Virus record (IMG/VR): IMGVR_UViG_3300046507_000181
Span: 1-39,772 of that record
Reading direction: 5' to 3' (one strand)
DNA: 39,772 nt
DNA from: a virus
Both the position numbers and the translations under genes were made by a program. Each line of letters opens with the position of its first letter. Within the stretch, counting starts at the first letter, position 1. The notes below the pieces were generated by a model. It saw only the letters and a list, made by a program, of their open reading frames with translations. It was not told the origin of the DNA and made no database searches. Positions 28,943-36,841 of the stretch are shown piece after piece.

Positions 28943-29437
28943 TTAGTCGCTCCGACCGAACAGGTTCTTAGCAAACTGCTTCTTGCTATCCACCTGAGCG
29001 GTAGGCGATTTGCCTTCATTGGGCACGTGCAGCGTTGTGCTGCCCGATTCACCCTTGAACTGAATAAGCGCATCCGCAGACGCCTCAAGCTCTTCCTTCG
29101 TCCCACCCGAAAGCAGGCCAACCGGAACACCCTTAGCGGCGGCGACTTCCGCACGAGTAGCCTTCGCCTCAAGCTCAACCGCACGCTTCTCAGCAGCAGC
29201 GAGACGTTCAGCGACCTTCTCGGCCTCAGTCTTCTGTGACTCCTGGATTTCCTGGAACTTCGCAGCCTGAGCCTTCAGTTCCTCGTAATCCGTTGGGATC
29301 TTTGCGCGTTCCCGAGCAATGCGAGACTGGATAGCCTTATCGAAGTCCTCCTGAGACGTGATCGCCTCGAACTTCGACTGCTCCTGGCCCTGTTCGGTGT
29401 GTTCTCCCGCGACAGCGGTTTCTGTCTGCTCCGACAC
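28943..29437 (-). CDS. capsid scaffolding protein (164 aa)
   Basis: GTG 29437 after AAAGGGG. Acidic, Glu/Gln/Lys/Ala-rich coiled coil (AAEKRAVELEAKATRAEVAA) with a GVPVGLLSGGTKEELEASAD segment recurrent in actinophage scaffolds. The basic C-terminus (KKQFAKNLFGRSD) probably contacts the capsid protein. A procapsid-assembly role is inferred from family and position. Confidence 0.82.
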   Translation of the reverse strand: MSEQTETAVAGEHTEQGQEQSKFEAITSQEDFDKAIQSRIARERAKIPTDYEELKAQAAKFQEIQESQKTEAEKVAERLAAAEKRAVELEAKATRAEVAAAKGVPVGLLSGGTKEELEASADALIQFKGESGSTTLHVPNEGKSPTAQVDSKKQFAKNLFGRSD

Positions 29438-29475
29438 GTCGGAACCCCTTTCATCCGTTTAGGGGCCGTCGCCCA

Positions 29476-29520
29476 TGACCCTCGATACAGTCGAGGTCAC
29501 TGCTCCGCGAGAGAACGCGG
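29476..29520 (-). other. paired hairpins between MuF-like and scaffold genes
   Basis: TGACCCTCGA/TCGAGGTCA (29476-29499, one bulge) and CCGCG/CGCGG (29504-29520). No U-tract. They occupy most of an 88-bp gap, unusually large in this operon, and may be a processing site or attenuator before the abundantly made scaffold and capsid. Confidence 0.5.
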
Positions 29521-29525
29521 AAAGA

Positions 29526-30200
29526 TCAGCCGGGCAGATGAGCAAAATGCTCGTTCAGATACGCCCGAAGTTCAGCCTGTTGAGCCGGCGTGCGGTTCCT
29601 GCGGCTAGCCCGGTACTGCACAACGGATGCTTCCTCGCCGTCGTAACCGACGAACGCAGGCGCAGCTGTGCAATGGCAGTTGGTGTGCGCGGCGAAACGT
29701 GCCGTCGACTCCTTGTAAACAGCACCGCGAGCGGCGAGCATCGCGCAGAATCGGCACCCGCCGGCAGACACCCGCCGCCAACCGATGGCCTGCGGGTCCC
29801 GCTTCGTGTTGCCCGTCACCGTGTCGCGGAACGGGCGTGCAGTCTCGAGCTGCACCACCTCAGCAAGCCTCGCCGCCGACAGTGCGTCATCGCCGTTGAA
29901 CAGCGGATCTGCAGCCCACGCAATCGCACGTCGGATCTTCACCGTACGATCCAGCAACACAACCTCAGCCGTGTACGAACCAACCACGTTCGCCGCCACC
30001 CGCTGATCCTCATAGAAGTCAGCGGCCAGCGCGCCCGTGCCGTCCTGGTAGTACCCGATCACCTCCGGAACGCCCCCTAGAAGGTCGTACCGGCGTTGCT
30101 CAGGACTACCCGACGTCGACCGCAGCAACTGCAACGACGTCGCAACAGCAGTGTTAGCTACCAGATTCAGCGCCGACCGCGACTGCAGGGCTGACACCAT
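29526..30200 (-). CDS. MuF-like / VG15-type minor capsid protein (224 aa)
   Basis: ATG 30200 (GGAGG, 7 nt) overlaps the portal end by 47 bp. RRVSAGGCRFCAMLAARGAV followed by HTNCHCTAAPAF is the characteristic Cys/His-rich region of the VG15/MuF family in actinophages. Inserted into the head with the portal and probably involved in DNA packaging or early infection. Confidence 0.82.
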   Translation of the reverse strand: MVSALQSRSALNLVANTAVATSLQLLRSTSGSPEQRRYDLLGGVPEVIGYYQDGTGALAADFYEDQRVAANVVGSYTAEVVLLDRTVKIRRAIAWAADPLFNGDDALSAARLAEVVQLETARPFRDTVTGNTKRDPQAIGWRRVSAGGCRFCAMLAARGAVYKESTARFAAHTNCHCTAAPAFVGYDGEEASVVQYRASRRNRTPAQQAELRAYLNEHFAHLPG

Positions 30201-31590
30201 CCGCAGCCTCCGTCGTAGTCCTCGAAGCCAAAGCCGCCAACACGTTCCGACCAGCCGCACGCTGCTTCTCACGCAGCGCCTCATCAATCTGCTGCGCATC
30301 AAGGCCCAACAGTTCAAGACCCACACGAGTGTCAGCAAGCCACGGCACCGCCGCCAGCTGCTTACTGCCCGCATCCGCCTGAGCAGACCGAGACAAGTAC
30401 AACGGCGACCGCCACTTCGGCTCAATGCTCGAATACGCGTCCGGAACCGAACTCAGCCCGTTCTGGATCGCCAACGCACGAGCAACAGACCGGCGAATCG
30501 ACACCGACCAGTCGTCCGTCGCGCCCTCGGCCTCAGCAATCAGCGCATCGCGGCCCTGAATGTACGAACCCTCCGACGTCGGATTCGCCATGTCAGACAG
30601 GGCAAAATCCGAATCGGGCAGGTCGAACTCGCGAGCCATCAGCTTCGCCTGAGCGTTCAACTGCGCCAGATGCGGCTCAGGAGACTCAGCAGACAGCTGC
30701 TTGAAGTCAGCACGCGGGTTCGTCGCATCCTCATCATCCGGGATGCCCAGGACGCGGCCCATGACCATCTGCCACGCCGGCTTCATAGCGCCGTTCGCAT
30801 CACGGAACAGCGAATCCGAACCACCCAACAGCACCATCTTCGGGATCGCGTAAATGTCCATGTGCGCCTCGAGACGCATCAGAGCACGCAGCGCACTATC
30901 CTGAATCGACATGGACGGACGCGAAATCCGCGAACGACCCATGCGCCGAGACGCACGAGGCCGATACACCAGCGGGTCAACAGGCACCCCGAAACCATGC
31001 GTCTGCCGCGTCACCGACCACTCAGCGCCAGACTTCTCCGCACTGATGATCAGATTCGGCAGATACAGCACAAACCCGGTGATCTTGTTGCCGTCACGCC
31101 CCGTCACTGACAGGAAGTTGTCCAGCTGCCGGCGACGCACGTTCCAGTCACCCGTGCTGTTCAGCGCATCACGCGCATGAACAAGCGCTCGAGGCTCACC
31201 CGCGCCACCCTGCGTCGTCACAAGGTACGAGACGCCGTAAATCAGCGAGTCAGTGCGCGCCTGAGCGAGTTCCGCAAACAGGAAATTGCTGTCCTGCAGC
31301 TCCTGCAGCCCCTCGGCGTCAAGGTCACCATCGTTCCAAACGAACCGCTCAAGATTGCATCGACGAGCGAGCCCATCCACACCCTTCGCAGTCCAACCCA
31401 ACACCATCGCCAGCTGCTCATACTGCGGCGGAATCACCGTGCCAATCTGCGACACAGCACGCCGGCCATCGTAATACGCAGCACGCTTCAGATTGCGAGG
31501 CAACTTGTTGTCAAGCTGCTCAACCAGGCCATCAAGAACACGAGTCTCATCGGAGGACAGGCCACGGATGCGGATCTTCTCCGTAGTCAC
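30154..31590 (-). CDS. portal protein (SPP1 gp6-like, 478 aa)
   Basis: GTG 31590 overlaps the TerL stop (GTGA). The body contains LGWTAKGVDGLARRCNLERF and the wing region RISRPSMSIQDSALRALMRL; the C-terminal third is helical. Length and location after TerL match the gp6-like family. Dodecameric ring for DNA entry and exit. Confidence 0.9.
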   Translation of the reverse strand: MTTEKIRIRGLSSDETRVLDGLVEQLDNKLPRNLKRAAYYDGRRAVSQIGTVIPPQYEQLAMVLGWTAKGVDGLARRCNLERFVWNDGDLDAEGLQELQDSNFLFAELAQARTDSLIYGVSYLVTTQGGAGEPRALVHARDALNSTGDWNVRRRQLDNFLSVTGRDGNKITGFVLYLPNLIISAEKSGAEWSVTRQTHGFGVPVDPLVYRPRASRRMGRSRISRPSMSIQDSALRALMRLEAHMDIYAIPKMVLLGGSDSLFRDANGAMKPAWQMVMGRVLGIPDDEDATNPRADFKQLSAESPEPHLAQLNAQAKLMAREFDLPDSDFALSDMANPTSEGSYIQGRDALIAEAEGATDDWSVSIRRSVARALAIQNGLSSVPDAYSSIEPKWRSPLYLSRSAQADAGSKQLAAVPWLADTRVGLELLGLDAQQIDEALREKQRAAGRNVLAALASRTTTEAADGVSPAVAVGAESGS

Positions 31591-33062
31591 ATGACCACCG
31601 CCGTCCTAGATCCAGTCTTACCCTGACGCTTCACGTTCTCGTTCTGCGCACCCCACAACGCCAAAGACGCCGAAACAATCGGAGTGATGTCACTCATGGC
31701 ATCCTTCCGATTCCACGCCCACGCACCCGCCAACGGCCGCTTACGAGCCACCGACAAGGCCACATTCATCTGCGGCTGATCCGTATGAAACAACTGCTGC
31801 GACATCACGCCATCAAACAACGCCGCACACGCTACAGCCATATCCCGACCCTCAGCAGCAGCCAAAGTCACGACAACGTCCGTACCCTTCAAGTACCAAC
31901 GCCCGTTTTTCCGCTTCTCCACAAGACCCGTCATCTCATCCACGACAACTGAGTGCAGCCTGTTCTTCGCAGCCCGGACCTCGACCCAAGCTGGAACCCA
32001 ATCCACGCCCTTGCGCTGCTCGTCGAGCTCCACATGCCAACGACCATCCGGACGCTTGCCAGCCAGACTCACCGAAGCGACCTTGCGATCCGGAGCCACG
32101 TCGATCGCCAGAGACAGACGCTCGATCGGCATCGAAGCCGGATCCGCTGCGAGATTCCACGAGTCCTCGTCGATGACACGGTGCTGCGAGTCCGCATCCC
32201 AGATGCCCATCGCCTCACGGAGAAACGAATCCTCAGACAGCTGCTTCCGCATGCGCAGAATCGCCTCAACAGGCGTGCGGTGCGGAAACGACGGGTTCGC
32301 TCGAGCCAGCTGCTCCATGTCATCCGGAGAAGCGTCACGGTCAGCCGAGAACTCGATGTACAGACCGTCGCCACTGCCCGAGCCGACCGTCAGCGCATCC
32401 TTGCGGAGCCGCTCGAACACCTCGCCTGGGTCGATAGGGCGAGGCGGAGTTCCCGTGAACACGGCCAGCGCGTTCGGGGAAGCGTTCATCGCCGGCAGCA
32501 TGTCGTCCAGCGCGCGCTCCGTTAGGATCTGCGCCTCATCGAACACTTCAACGTCGACACCAGCGAAACCACGGCCGAAGCCAGCCTCACGAGCACCAAA
32601 CAGCACCCGAGACTTATTCCGGAACAGGATCGCCTCTTCGCCAGAGCCGTTCATGATCTGCTCAACATGCGGGTCGACCTTGCGGCGACCAGCCATGCTC
32701 TTCATCGACTGGAAGGTTTCCTTGGCCGTCTTCAATCGGTGAGCCGTCCACAGAACGGTTGTCCCTGGAGTGTTCAGGCACAGAGCGAACACGATCGCAC
32801 CGAGTGTATACGTCTTCCCGGTCTGCCGGCTGATCGAGATCGCCACGCCACCGACAGTCGACGCGTACTTCCCATCAGCACGCTTCGCCAGGATCGCCCG
32901 ACCCATGCCGTCCTGCCATGCATCGAACGACAGACCCATCGTCTTCGCGCGATCACGGACAGCCGGCCAACCAGTCGACGCGATACCCGCAGGCAGAATC
33001 ACATGACGAGCAGCCTCAGATAGCTTCGGCGTCCCAGTCTTCGTCTGCTGTGACACCGCCAT
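31587..33062 (-). CDS. terL: terminase large subunit (491 aa)
   Basis: ATPase with Walker A SRQTGKT (78-84) and Walker B VEVFDE (171-176), followed by a TGTPP coupling motif near 204-208. The nuclease domain begins LSLAIDVAPDRKVAS (Asp321) and includes VVDEMTG. ATG 33062 has GGAGG 9 nt upstream, inside the TerS gene (47-bp overlap); GTG 33056 is an alternative. Packages DNA from concatemers. Confidence 0.95.
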   Translation of the reverse strand: MAVSQQTKTGTPKLSEAARHVILPAGIASTGWPAVRDRAKTMGLSFDAWQDGMGRAILAKRADGKYASTVGGVAISISRQTGKTYTLGAIVFALCLNTPGTTVLWTAHRLKTAKETFQSMKSMAGRRKVDPHVEQIMNGSGEEAILFRNKSRVLFGAREAGFGRGFAGVDVEVFDEAQILTERALDDMLPAMNASPNALAVFTGTPPRPIDPGEVFERLRKDALTVGSGSGDGLYIEFSADRDASPDDMEQLARANPSFPHRTPVEAILRMRKQLSEDSFLREAMGIWDADSQHRVIDEDSWNLAADPASMPIERLSLAIDVAPDRKVASVSLAGKRPDGRWHVELDEQRKGVDWVPAWVEVRAAKNRLHSVVVDEMTGLVEKRKNGRWYLKGTDVVVTLAAAEGRDMAVACAALFDGVMSQQLFHTDQPQMNVALSVARKRPLAGAWAWNRKDAMSDITPIVSASLALWGAQNENVKRQGKTGSRTAVVM

Positions 33063-33324
33063 CCTCTTCCGCCTCCTGGCGCACCTTCAGCTTGATCGCC
33101 TCAATCTCCTTGCCGAGCTCCTGAAGCCGACGAGACAAAGCCGCGAGATCACGCGGAGGGCAATTCGGATCTTCAACCGTGATCGCCACACGACGACGCA
33201 GAGCGACCAACAGCTCAAGCTGTTCGCCCGACTCCGCAGCATCGGTAATCGACATCGGTGCCGTACGATCCGGAGCCGTTTCGTTCTTCTCAACCGCACG
33301 AAGCGGCGACTTGCGAGCAGCCAT
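33016..33324 (-). CDS. terminase small subunit candidate (102 aa)
   Basis: ATG 33324 with GGGGGCG upstream. After a charged N-terminus, LELLVALRRRVAITVEDPNC and RDLAALSRRLQELGKEIEAI match the short helical TerS-like proteins directly upstream of actinophage terL genes. No HTH is obvious. It probably recognises the packaging site, and direct repeats lie just upstream. Confidence 0.7.
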   Translation of the reverse strand: MAARKSPLRAVEKNETAPDRTAPMSITDAAESGEQLELLVALRRRVAITVEDPNCPPRDLAALSRRLQELGKEIEAIKLKVRQEAEEDGGVTADEDWDAEAI

Positions 33325-33339
33325 CACGCCCCCAAGAGG

Positions 33340-33489
33340 TTGATACAAGTTCGGGTGGGTTGGTACAAGTTGCTTAATGACCGTGGAAAAATCGTCACGG
33401 ACAGACGTCATCTGCATCCGGAGGTTTCCTGTACATCGCTTGGGGGGACCTGGCCCACCGTCAGTTGGTACAAGTCATTTGGTACAAGT
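33340..33489. repeat. four TTG(G/A)TACAAGT repeats upstream of TerS
   Basis: TTGATACAAGT at 33340, TTGGTACAAGT at 33360, 33465 and 33479 (plus-strand notation). Pairs are spaced 20 and 14 bp and flank about 95 bp that carries GGGGGGACCTGGCCCACC. Includes the 33418-33489 gap between HNH and TerS, the usual place of cos or pac sites. The cut site itself cannot be seen. Confidence 0.65.
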
Positions 33490-33759
33490 TCAGTCGAGTG
33501 CACCTGATCGCCGGACGATCGGTGCGACGATCCTCGCCCGCTTGGTGCTGTTGCAGCTTCGGTGTGCCGCAGCCTTGTTCTCGAGTGTGTCTAGCCCGTT
33601 TTTGGCTAGCGGAATGATGTGGTCGACAACGAATGATCGAGGATCGAGCCAGTCAGCATCCCACGCGATTGCCTCTCCGCAGATGTGACAGTTGGGACGC
33701 GACTGCTTGATGCGTTCACGATCACGCTGTTGCTGTCTGATGTTCCGCTTGGTCGCCAC
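33490..33759 (-). CDS. HNH endonuclease next to terminase (89 aa)
   Basis: NCHICGEAIAWDADWLDPRS, FVVDHIIPLAKNGLDTLENK and AAHRSCNSTKRAR give the classical HNH fold with two CxxC-type zinc positions. GTG 33759, SD GGGAGC, in a 38-bp overlap with the upstream HNH gene. HNH proteins beside terminase genes often assist TerL cleavage in HK97-type phages. Confidence 0.85.
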   Translation of the reverse strand: MATKRNIRQQQRDRERIKQSRPNCHICGEAIAWDADWLDPRSFVVDHIIPLAKNGLDTLENKAAAHRSCNSTKRARIVAPIVRRSGALD

Positions 33760-34387
33760 TTACTCGCGCTCCCTTGCTGATGTTGCAGCGCAGATGCATG
33801 AGTGTTGTGTTGTCGAGCGAGTGCGCGCCGCCTCGTGACACTGGCGTTGTGTGGTCGATGCTCAGGCTGAGGGGATGTGGCCATGCCTGGTCGATAGCGA
33901 TGGGCTTGCTGCATGCGCTGCAGTCCAGGCCATCTCGCGCAATCAGGTCGGCAGTCAGCACCTTGTCGCCGTTGATAGCACCACCCATGCGAGCGCGACG
34001 TGCGTGCGAGTTGCTGCGGCGAGTGTCTGACCACTTGTCGCTGGGGCTGTTGACCATGCCCTGCTCGCGTGCCCATCGGCGGTAGTGCATCTTGCACATC
34101 CCCCGTGCATGGGAGGTTCTGTCGCAGTCTGCGACAGAACATGGGCGAGTCTCGTAGAACCCAGCCGCCCGACGCTGTTCGTACTCATGGTGTGCACGCG
34201 CGTTCCACGCTCGGCATTCCGCGCACCGACATCCACGCTGCCGGTAACTCTGATGCGTACCGTGCATCACCGGCTGCTCACGTCGACACTCACGGCACAT
34301 CGCTTGACCTTCTGGCAGCGATGTGGTGCTTCGCCACAGAAGCTTGCCGCATGTGCCGGCGCATGGAAGATCGGGTACTCTGGCCAT
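33722..34387 (-). CDS. large HNH endonuclease with zinc-finger N-terminus (221 aa)
   Basis: ATG 34387 with CGGAG 5 nt upstream. N-terminal CAGTCGKLLW, CRECRREQ and CRCAECRAW form zinc sites, then PCSVADCDRTSHARGMCKMH, and the HNH core LSLSIDHTTPVSRGGAHSLD with LMHLRCNISKG at 160-215. A composite homing-type nuclease just upstream of the terminase-associated HNH gene. Confidence 0.82.
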   Translation of the reverse strand: MARVPDLPCAGTCGKLLWRSTTSLPEGQAMCRECRREQPVMHGTHQSYRQRGCRCAECRAWNARAHHEYEQRRAAGFYETRPCSVADCDRTSHARGMCKMHYRRWAREQGMVNSPSDKWSDTRRSNSHARRARMGGAINGDKVLTADLIARDGLDCSACSKPIAIDQAWPHPLSLSIDHTTPVSRGGAHSLDNTTLMHLRCNISKGARVSGDQAEHQTATA

Positions 34388-34422
34388 AGCCACTCCGTTG
34401 TTCTCTCAACGTTGTTGGTTAG

Positions 34423-34456
34423 GCCCCGGCTTGAGTGTTAGCGCACTCGTCGGGGC
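34423..34456 (-). other. structured leader hairpin upstream of the HNH genes
   Basis: GCCCCG/CGGGGC outer and GAGTG/CACTC inner stems with a 6-nt loop and small internal loop. A TAGAAT word lies just upstream on the minus strand (34469-34464). The 34388-34489 gap is the largest before the late genes. Possible terminator, late promoter region or RNA motif. Confidence 0.5.
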
Positions 34457-34489
34457 TGTTTACATTCTACGGCAATGGGGTGACATTCA

Positions 34490-34594
34490 TCACCAGTTGC
34501 GTTCGTCGTCCCATGGTCGGGGCTTGTCGTTGCAGCAGTAGGTTGCGGCTGATGCGTTGGCGTATTCAGTACCGCACTGTGCACATGTACTCAC
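34490..34594 (-). CDS. mini zinc-ribbon protein (34 aa)
   Basis: GTG 34594 overlaps the upstream stop (GTGA). STCAQCGTEYANASAATYCC supplies CxxC plus CC, followed by a Trp/Asp-rich tail. One small metal site. Last gene of the early operon. Confidence 0.6.
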   Translation of the reverse strand: MSTCAQCGTEYANASAATYCCNDKPRPWDDERNW

Positions 34595-34701
34595 CGTGCC
34601 GCACTCGCTACCATCATGATCGCCCCGTACGCAATGACACCGACGACACCGATGGCGAGCACGATGCCGAGTGTCTGCCATGCGAGTTCACGCTTGGTCA
34701 T
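34591..34701 (-). CDS. single-TM membrane peptide (36 aa)
   Basis: ATG 34701 with GAGGCG, in ATGA overlap. MTKRELAWQTLGIVLAIGVV continues in one hydrophobic helix (to about residue 33) and ends SAAR. N-terminus basic, so N-in. Function unknown. Confidence 0.6.
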   Translation of the reverse strand: MTKRELAWQTLGIVLAIGVVGVIAYGAIMMVASAAR

Positions 34702-34901
34702 CGTCGCCTCTTCAATCGTCGCCATGCGTTCAGCATTCGCTCGGATCGACGCAGCGACCAAAGCGCGTTGGTGTAGTCAGCCCTTCTCGCTGCCTGCTGT
34801 TCGTAAGTGCCGTAACTCAGGGCGTGCGAGAAGTCTGTACTAGCTTGACGCCATCGATCAGAGGCCCATGCAACATGCTCAACGAGGAAGCGTTCGATCA
34901 T
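34698..34901 (-). CDS. small basic helical protein (67 aa)
   Basis: ATG 34901 with GAGGA and ATGA overlap. MIERFLVEHVAWASDRWRQA and RSERMLNAWRRLKRRR are Arg/Trp-rich helices. Possibly DNA-binding; unrecognised. Confidence 0.65.
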   Translation of the reverse strand: MIERFLVEHVAWASDRWRQASTDFSHALSYGTYEQQAARRADYTNALWSLRRSERMLNAWRRLKRRR

Positions 34902-35041
34902 TGCTTGTCCTCGATGGGTTGTTCGAATACGGCGTTGATGGCTGCGATGAGTTCAGCGGGTGGCTGCCGCTGCGTGGGCCACACGTTGGAACGGACGCGG
35001 TGTGAGCTCAGCGAGTCGTCGCCGCGAGGTTGCGCAGCCAT
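34898..35041 (-). CDS. small hypothetical protein (47 aa)
   Basis: ATG 35041 with AGGAAGC, overlapping the upstream gene by 34 bp in another frame. Residues 27-42 (PPAELIAAINAVFEQP) are helical, preceded by a polar arm starting MAAQPRGDDSLSS. Coupled by ATGA to the next gene. Unknown function. Confidence 0.55.
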   Translation of the reverse strand: MAAQPRGDDSLSSHRVRSNVWPTQRQPPAELIAAINAVFEQPIEDKQ

Positions 35042-35184
35042 TGCTTCCTAGCAGGCGCAATCGACATGTGTCCGCGCAGCCTGATGGTCGCACGTTCGGC
35101 ATCGAAGCGTGCGCGGATCAGTTCTTCCTCGATCGCTTCACGGTTGCTGTTGATGATCGTTGACTCAGCGCGATGCTTAGCCAT
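35008..35184 (-). CDS. conserved small early protein (58 aa)
   Basis: ATG 35184 with GGAGG SD. MAKHRAESTIINSNREAIEE and DAERATIRLRGHMSIAPARK form a helix-rich pattern common in actinophage early regions. Basic, possibly nucleic-acid binding. First well-supported gene after the 35205-35715 structured stretch. Confidence 0.68.
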   Translation of the reverse strand: MAKHRAESTIINSNREAIEEELIRARFDAERATIRLRGHMSIAPARKQWLRNLAATTR

Positions 35185-35204
35185 GATCGCCTCCGTTGTT
35201 GTGG

Positions 35205-35300
35205 TTACTTCCCGTCCGCCACTCGAGCCGCTTTGCTCGTCGTTGCGCCGTGCCTCATCCACTGCTTGCCTGTTGGCGTTGGCGGGGGCCGGCTAGTCAT
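35205..35300 (-). CDS. doubtful 31-aa small ORF
   Basis: ATG 35300 overlaps the TGA of the 59-aa frame (ATGA). Product begins MTSRPPPTPTGKQWMRHGAT, Pro and Lys/Arg-rich. No SD of its own. The only support is the coupling geometry and the position 20 bp before a good SD. Confidence 0.3.
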   Translation of the reverse strand: MTSRPPPTPTGKQWMRHGATTSKAARVADGK

Positions 35301-35332
35301 GTTGTTGAGACGACTGGCGGCGGACGGGAAGT
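35207..35332. repeat. perfect 14-bp inverted repeat
   Basis: ACTTCCCGTCCGCC at 35207-35220 and its exact reverse complement at 35319-35332, 98 bp apart. The transcript could form a long hairpin; the loop contains the 31-aa ORF start. Possibly a remnant of an element or a structured RNA. Confidence 0.75.
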
Positions 35333-35476
35333 GTGTGGGTGCACGACTAAGCGGGCAGGCGACACGAGCAACGTGTCATTGTCCGGTTTCTGCAACCAGA
35401 CCTGCCCACTCGTCGGCGGGTGCAGCACGGACGCCCTAGGAACCGTGCTGCTGGTGTTGGCTTCGCGACCGTGCAT
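35297..35476 (-). CDS. doubtful 59-aa ORF
   Basis: ATG 35476, preceded in frame by a stop, SD weak. Contains VLHPPTSGQVWLQKPDNDTL and LVVHPHTS, fairly protein-like. Overlaps the next ORF as ATGA. May be a diverging gene or chance. Confidence 0.35.
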   Translation of the reverse strand: MHGREANTSSTVPRASVLHPPTSGQVWLQKPDNDTLLVSPARLVVHPHTSRPPPVVSTT

Positions 35477-35635
35477 TCACAGTCCAGGCCAACGTGGTCA
35501 CGCTTACACCGTCCATGCGGATGGTTCAGCGCGCGTTTGTGGGGTGCCTCTTATGCATCTCAGAGGCGACGAGCGTGTGTTCAGTTGGCCTCGCGTGCGT
35601 CCTGATCGTTGCGATAATCAGGTCGAGCGGGCACT
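35477..35635. other. intergenic stretch with two further hairpins
   Basis: No supportable gene on either strand. GCCTCT/AGAGGC (35546-35567) and CCTGAT/ATCAGG (35601-35622) are perfect short stems. Together with the terminator that follows, this forms the largest gene-poor, structured region of the genome. Confidence 0.5.
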
Positions 35636-35667
35636 AAAAATCCCCACCAACCGTGAGGCGATGGGGA
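35636..35667 (-). terminator. intrinsic terminator after the 87-aa gene
   Basis: On the minus strand TCCCCA (35667-35662) pairs with TGGGGA (35646-35641), immediately followed by TTTTT (35640-35636). It lies about 50 bp after the stop at 35716, so it ends or attenuates the early operon here. Confidence 0.7.
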
Positions 35668-35715
35668 GCTGGCGTTGGACATGGTTATCCGACGCACTTC
35701 GAATAGTACAGCATT

Positions 35716-35979
35716 TCAGTGCGTGTCGGTATCGGTTTCTGGCTGCGACACGCTCATTTCACGGATGATGTCCCAGCCGTCGTCGTAGTGCGACGCCAAC
35801 TCCCAGAACACCTCGTCCATCTCGGCGTAGATGTCCTCGAACATCTTCCCGAGCTTGTTCGTAGCGCTGGCCATCTCTGCGTGCGCGAGGTCGAGAATCA
35901 GCAGGCCGTCCTCCTTGATTTGCTGGAACTCGAGCAGTAACTTCGCCAGACGGAACTGCTCGTCGCTCATCTCGCCCAT
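35716..35979 (-). CDS. hypothetical helical protein (87 aa)
   Basis: ATG 35979 (AGAGG, 8 nt) preferred to GTG 35985, which is too close to the SD. MGEMSDEQFRLAKLLLEFQQ and EMASATNKLGKMFEDIYAEM are long acidic helices. Last gene before the terminator at 35636-35667. Unknown function. Confidence 0.65.
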   Translation of the reverse strand: MGEMSDEQFRLAKLLLEFQQIKEDGLLILDLAHAEMASATNKLGKMFEDIYAEMDEVFWELASHYDDGWDIIREMSVSQPETDTDTH

Positions 35980-35981
35980 GA

Positions 35982-36659
35982 TCACATCCTCTCACTCACT
36001 TCTGACATCTCAACCAGTTCTTCCCTGAGTTCCTCGATCGCCCCCATCGAGTCCCACCGCGTTCTGCAACGCTGGCATGTGACCTGCTCTTCGGAGGTGC
36101 GCCCCTGTTCATCGCGCCGGTACGACAGGATGAGTCGCGCGGGCTGCCGTTCGCCGTCTGGGTCGATCCAGTGCTGGTCTTTGCAGATGACGCAGAGGTA
36201 GCCGGTTGGGATTTGTTTCACGTTGCGGTCGAGTTTGGCGGTGATGATGCGTTCCCAGCGGCGCAGTTCTCGGACGTACCACTCGGTCAGGTCGTCGGTG
36301 ACGTGTCCGCTACTGTCGGCCACGTAGGCCACGTACCAGCGCCGCAGTGATCCGGGTAGGTCGTTGCGGTCGTACGCGGTGAGGTCGTGTCGCATCCAGT
36401 CGCGGAGTTGCGTCTGGATCTTCGTGAGCTCCCACAACGAATCCGAGTCGATGACGTTGCGTTCCCGTGCGCTGGCTGACTTGGAACCACCATCGTTGCC
36501 GGCGGATGGCACTACAGCATCAGCCAACTGCCGCAACAGTGCGGGGTGTTCAACTGGGACGGTGCGCAGGTATTCGCCGTCGTCGGTGGTCTGCTTCACG
36601 TGGTCGACGGTCGGCTTCGTGAGAGCGTCTACGGCGTCGAGTAGGCGATGGTCGGTCAT
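35982..36659 (-). CDS. DUF7341-like conserved early protein (225 aa)
   Basis: Opens MTDHRLLDAVDALTKPTVDH and includes VEHPALLRQLADAVV, SASARERNVIDSDSLWELTK and a C-terminal zinc ribbon (YLCVICKDQHW, then VTCQRCRTRW). I recognise this layout from many mycobacteriophage and relatives' early proteins of unknown role. ATG 36659 overlaps the upstream stop. Probably zinc- and nucleic-acid-binding. Confidence 0.75.
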   Translation of the reverse strand: MTDHRLLDAVDALTKPTVDHVKQTTDDGEYLRTVPVEHPALLRQLADAVVPSAGNDGGSKSASARERNVIDSDSLWELTKIQTQLRDWMRHDLTAYDRNDLPGSLRRWYVAYVADSSGHVTDDLTEWYVRELRRWERIITAKLDRNVKQIPTGYLCVICKDQHWIDPDGERQPARLILSYRRDEQGRTSEEQVTCQRCRTRWDSMGAIEELREELVEMSEVSERM

Positions 36660-36841
36660 GAGTCCTCTTTCTGGCTCGGGTATGCCCGTGGAGAAATCAG
36701 GGTCACTCGCTTGCCAAGCAGGTAGTGGAATCGTTTCGGGATGTTGTACTGGCCCTGGTGGCGCTCCGAGAAGTACTCATGCGCGCGTCCAATGCGCAGC
36801 CTCCACCCGGCGATCAGATTCAGGTACTTGGGTTCAGTCAC
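36656..36841 (-). CDS. small hypothetical protein (61 aa)
   Basis: GTG 36841, 8-bp overlap with the upstream stop; GGAGG lies 12 nt away. Begins MTEPKYLNLIAGWRLRIGRA and is basic with aromatic residues (RFHYLLGKRVTLISP). Unrecognised. Confidence 0.55.
   Translation of the reverse strand: MTEPKYLNLIAGWRLRIGRAHEYFSERHQGQYNIPKRFHYLLGKRVTLISPRAYPSQKEDS

Noticed and set aside
33418-33489. Exact cos overhang
   Set aside because: The region is suitable but no overhang can be assigned from a closed assembly.
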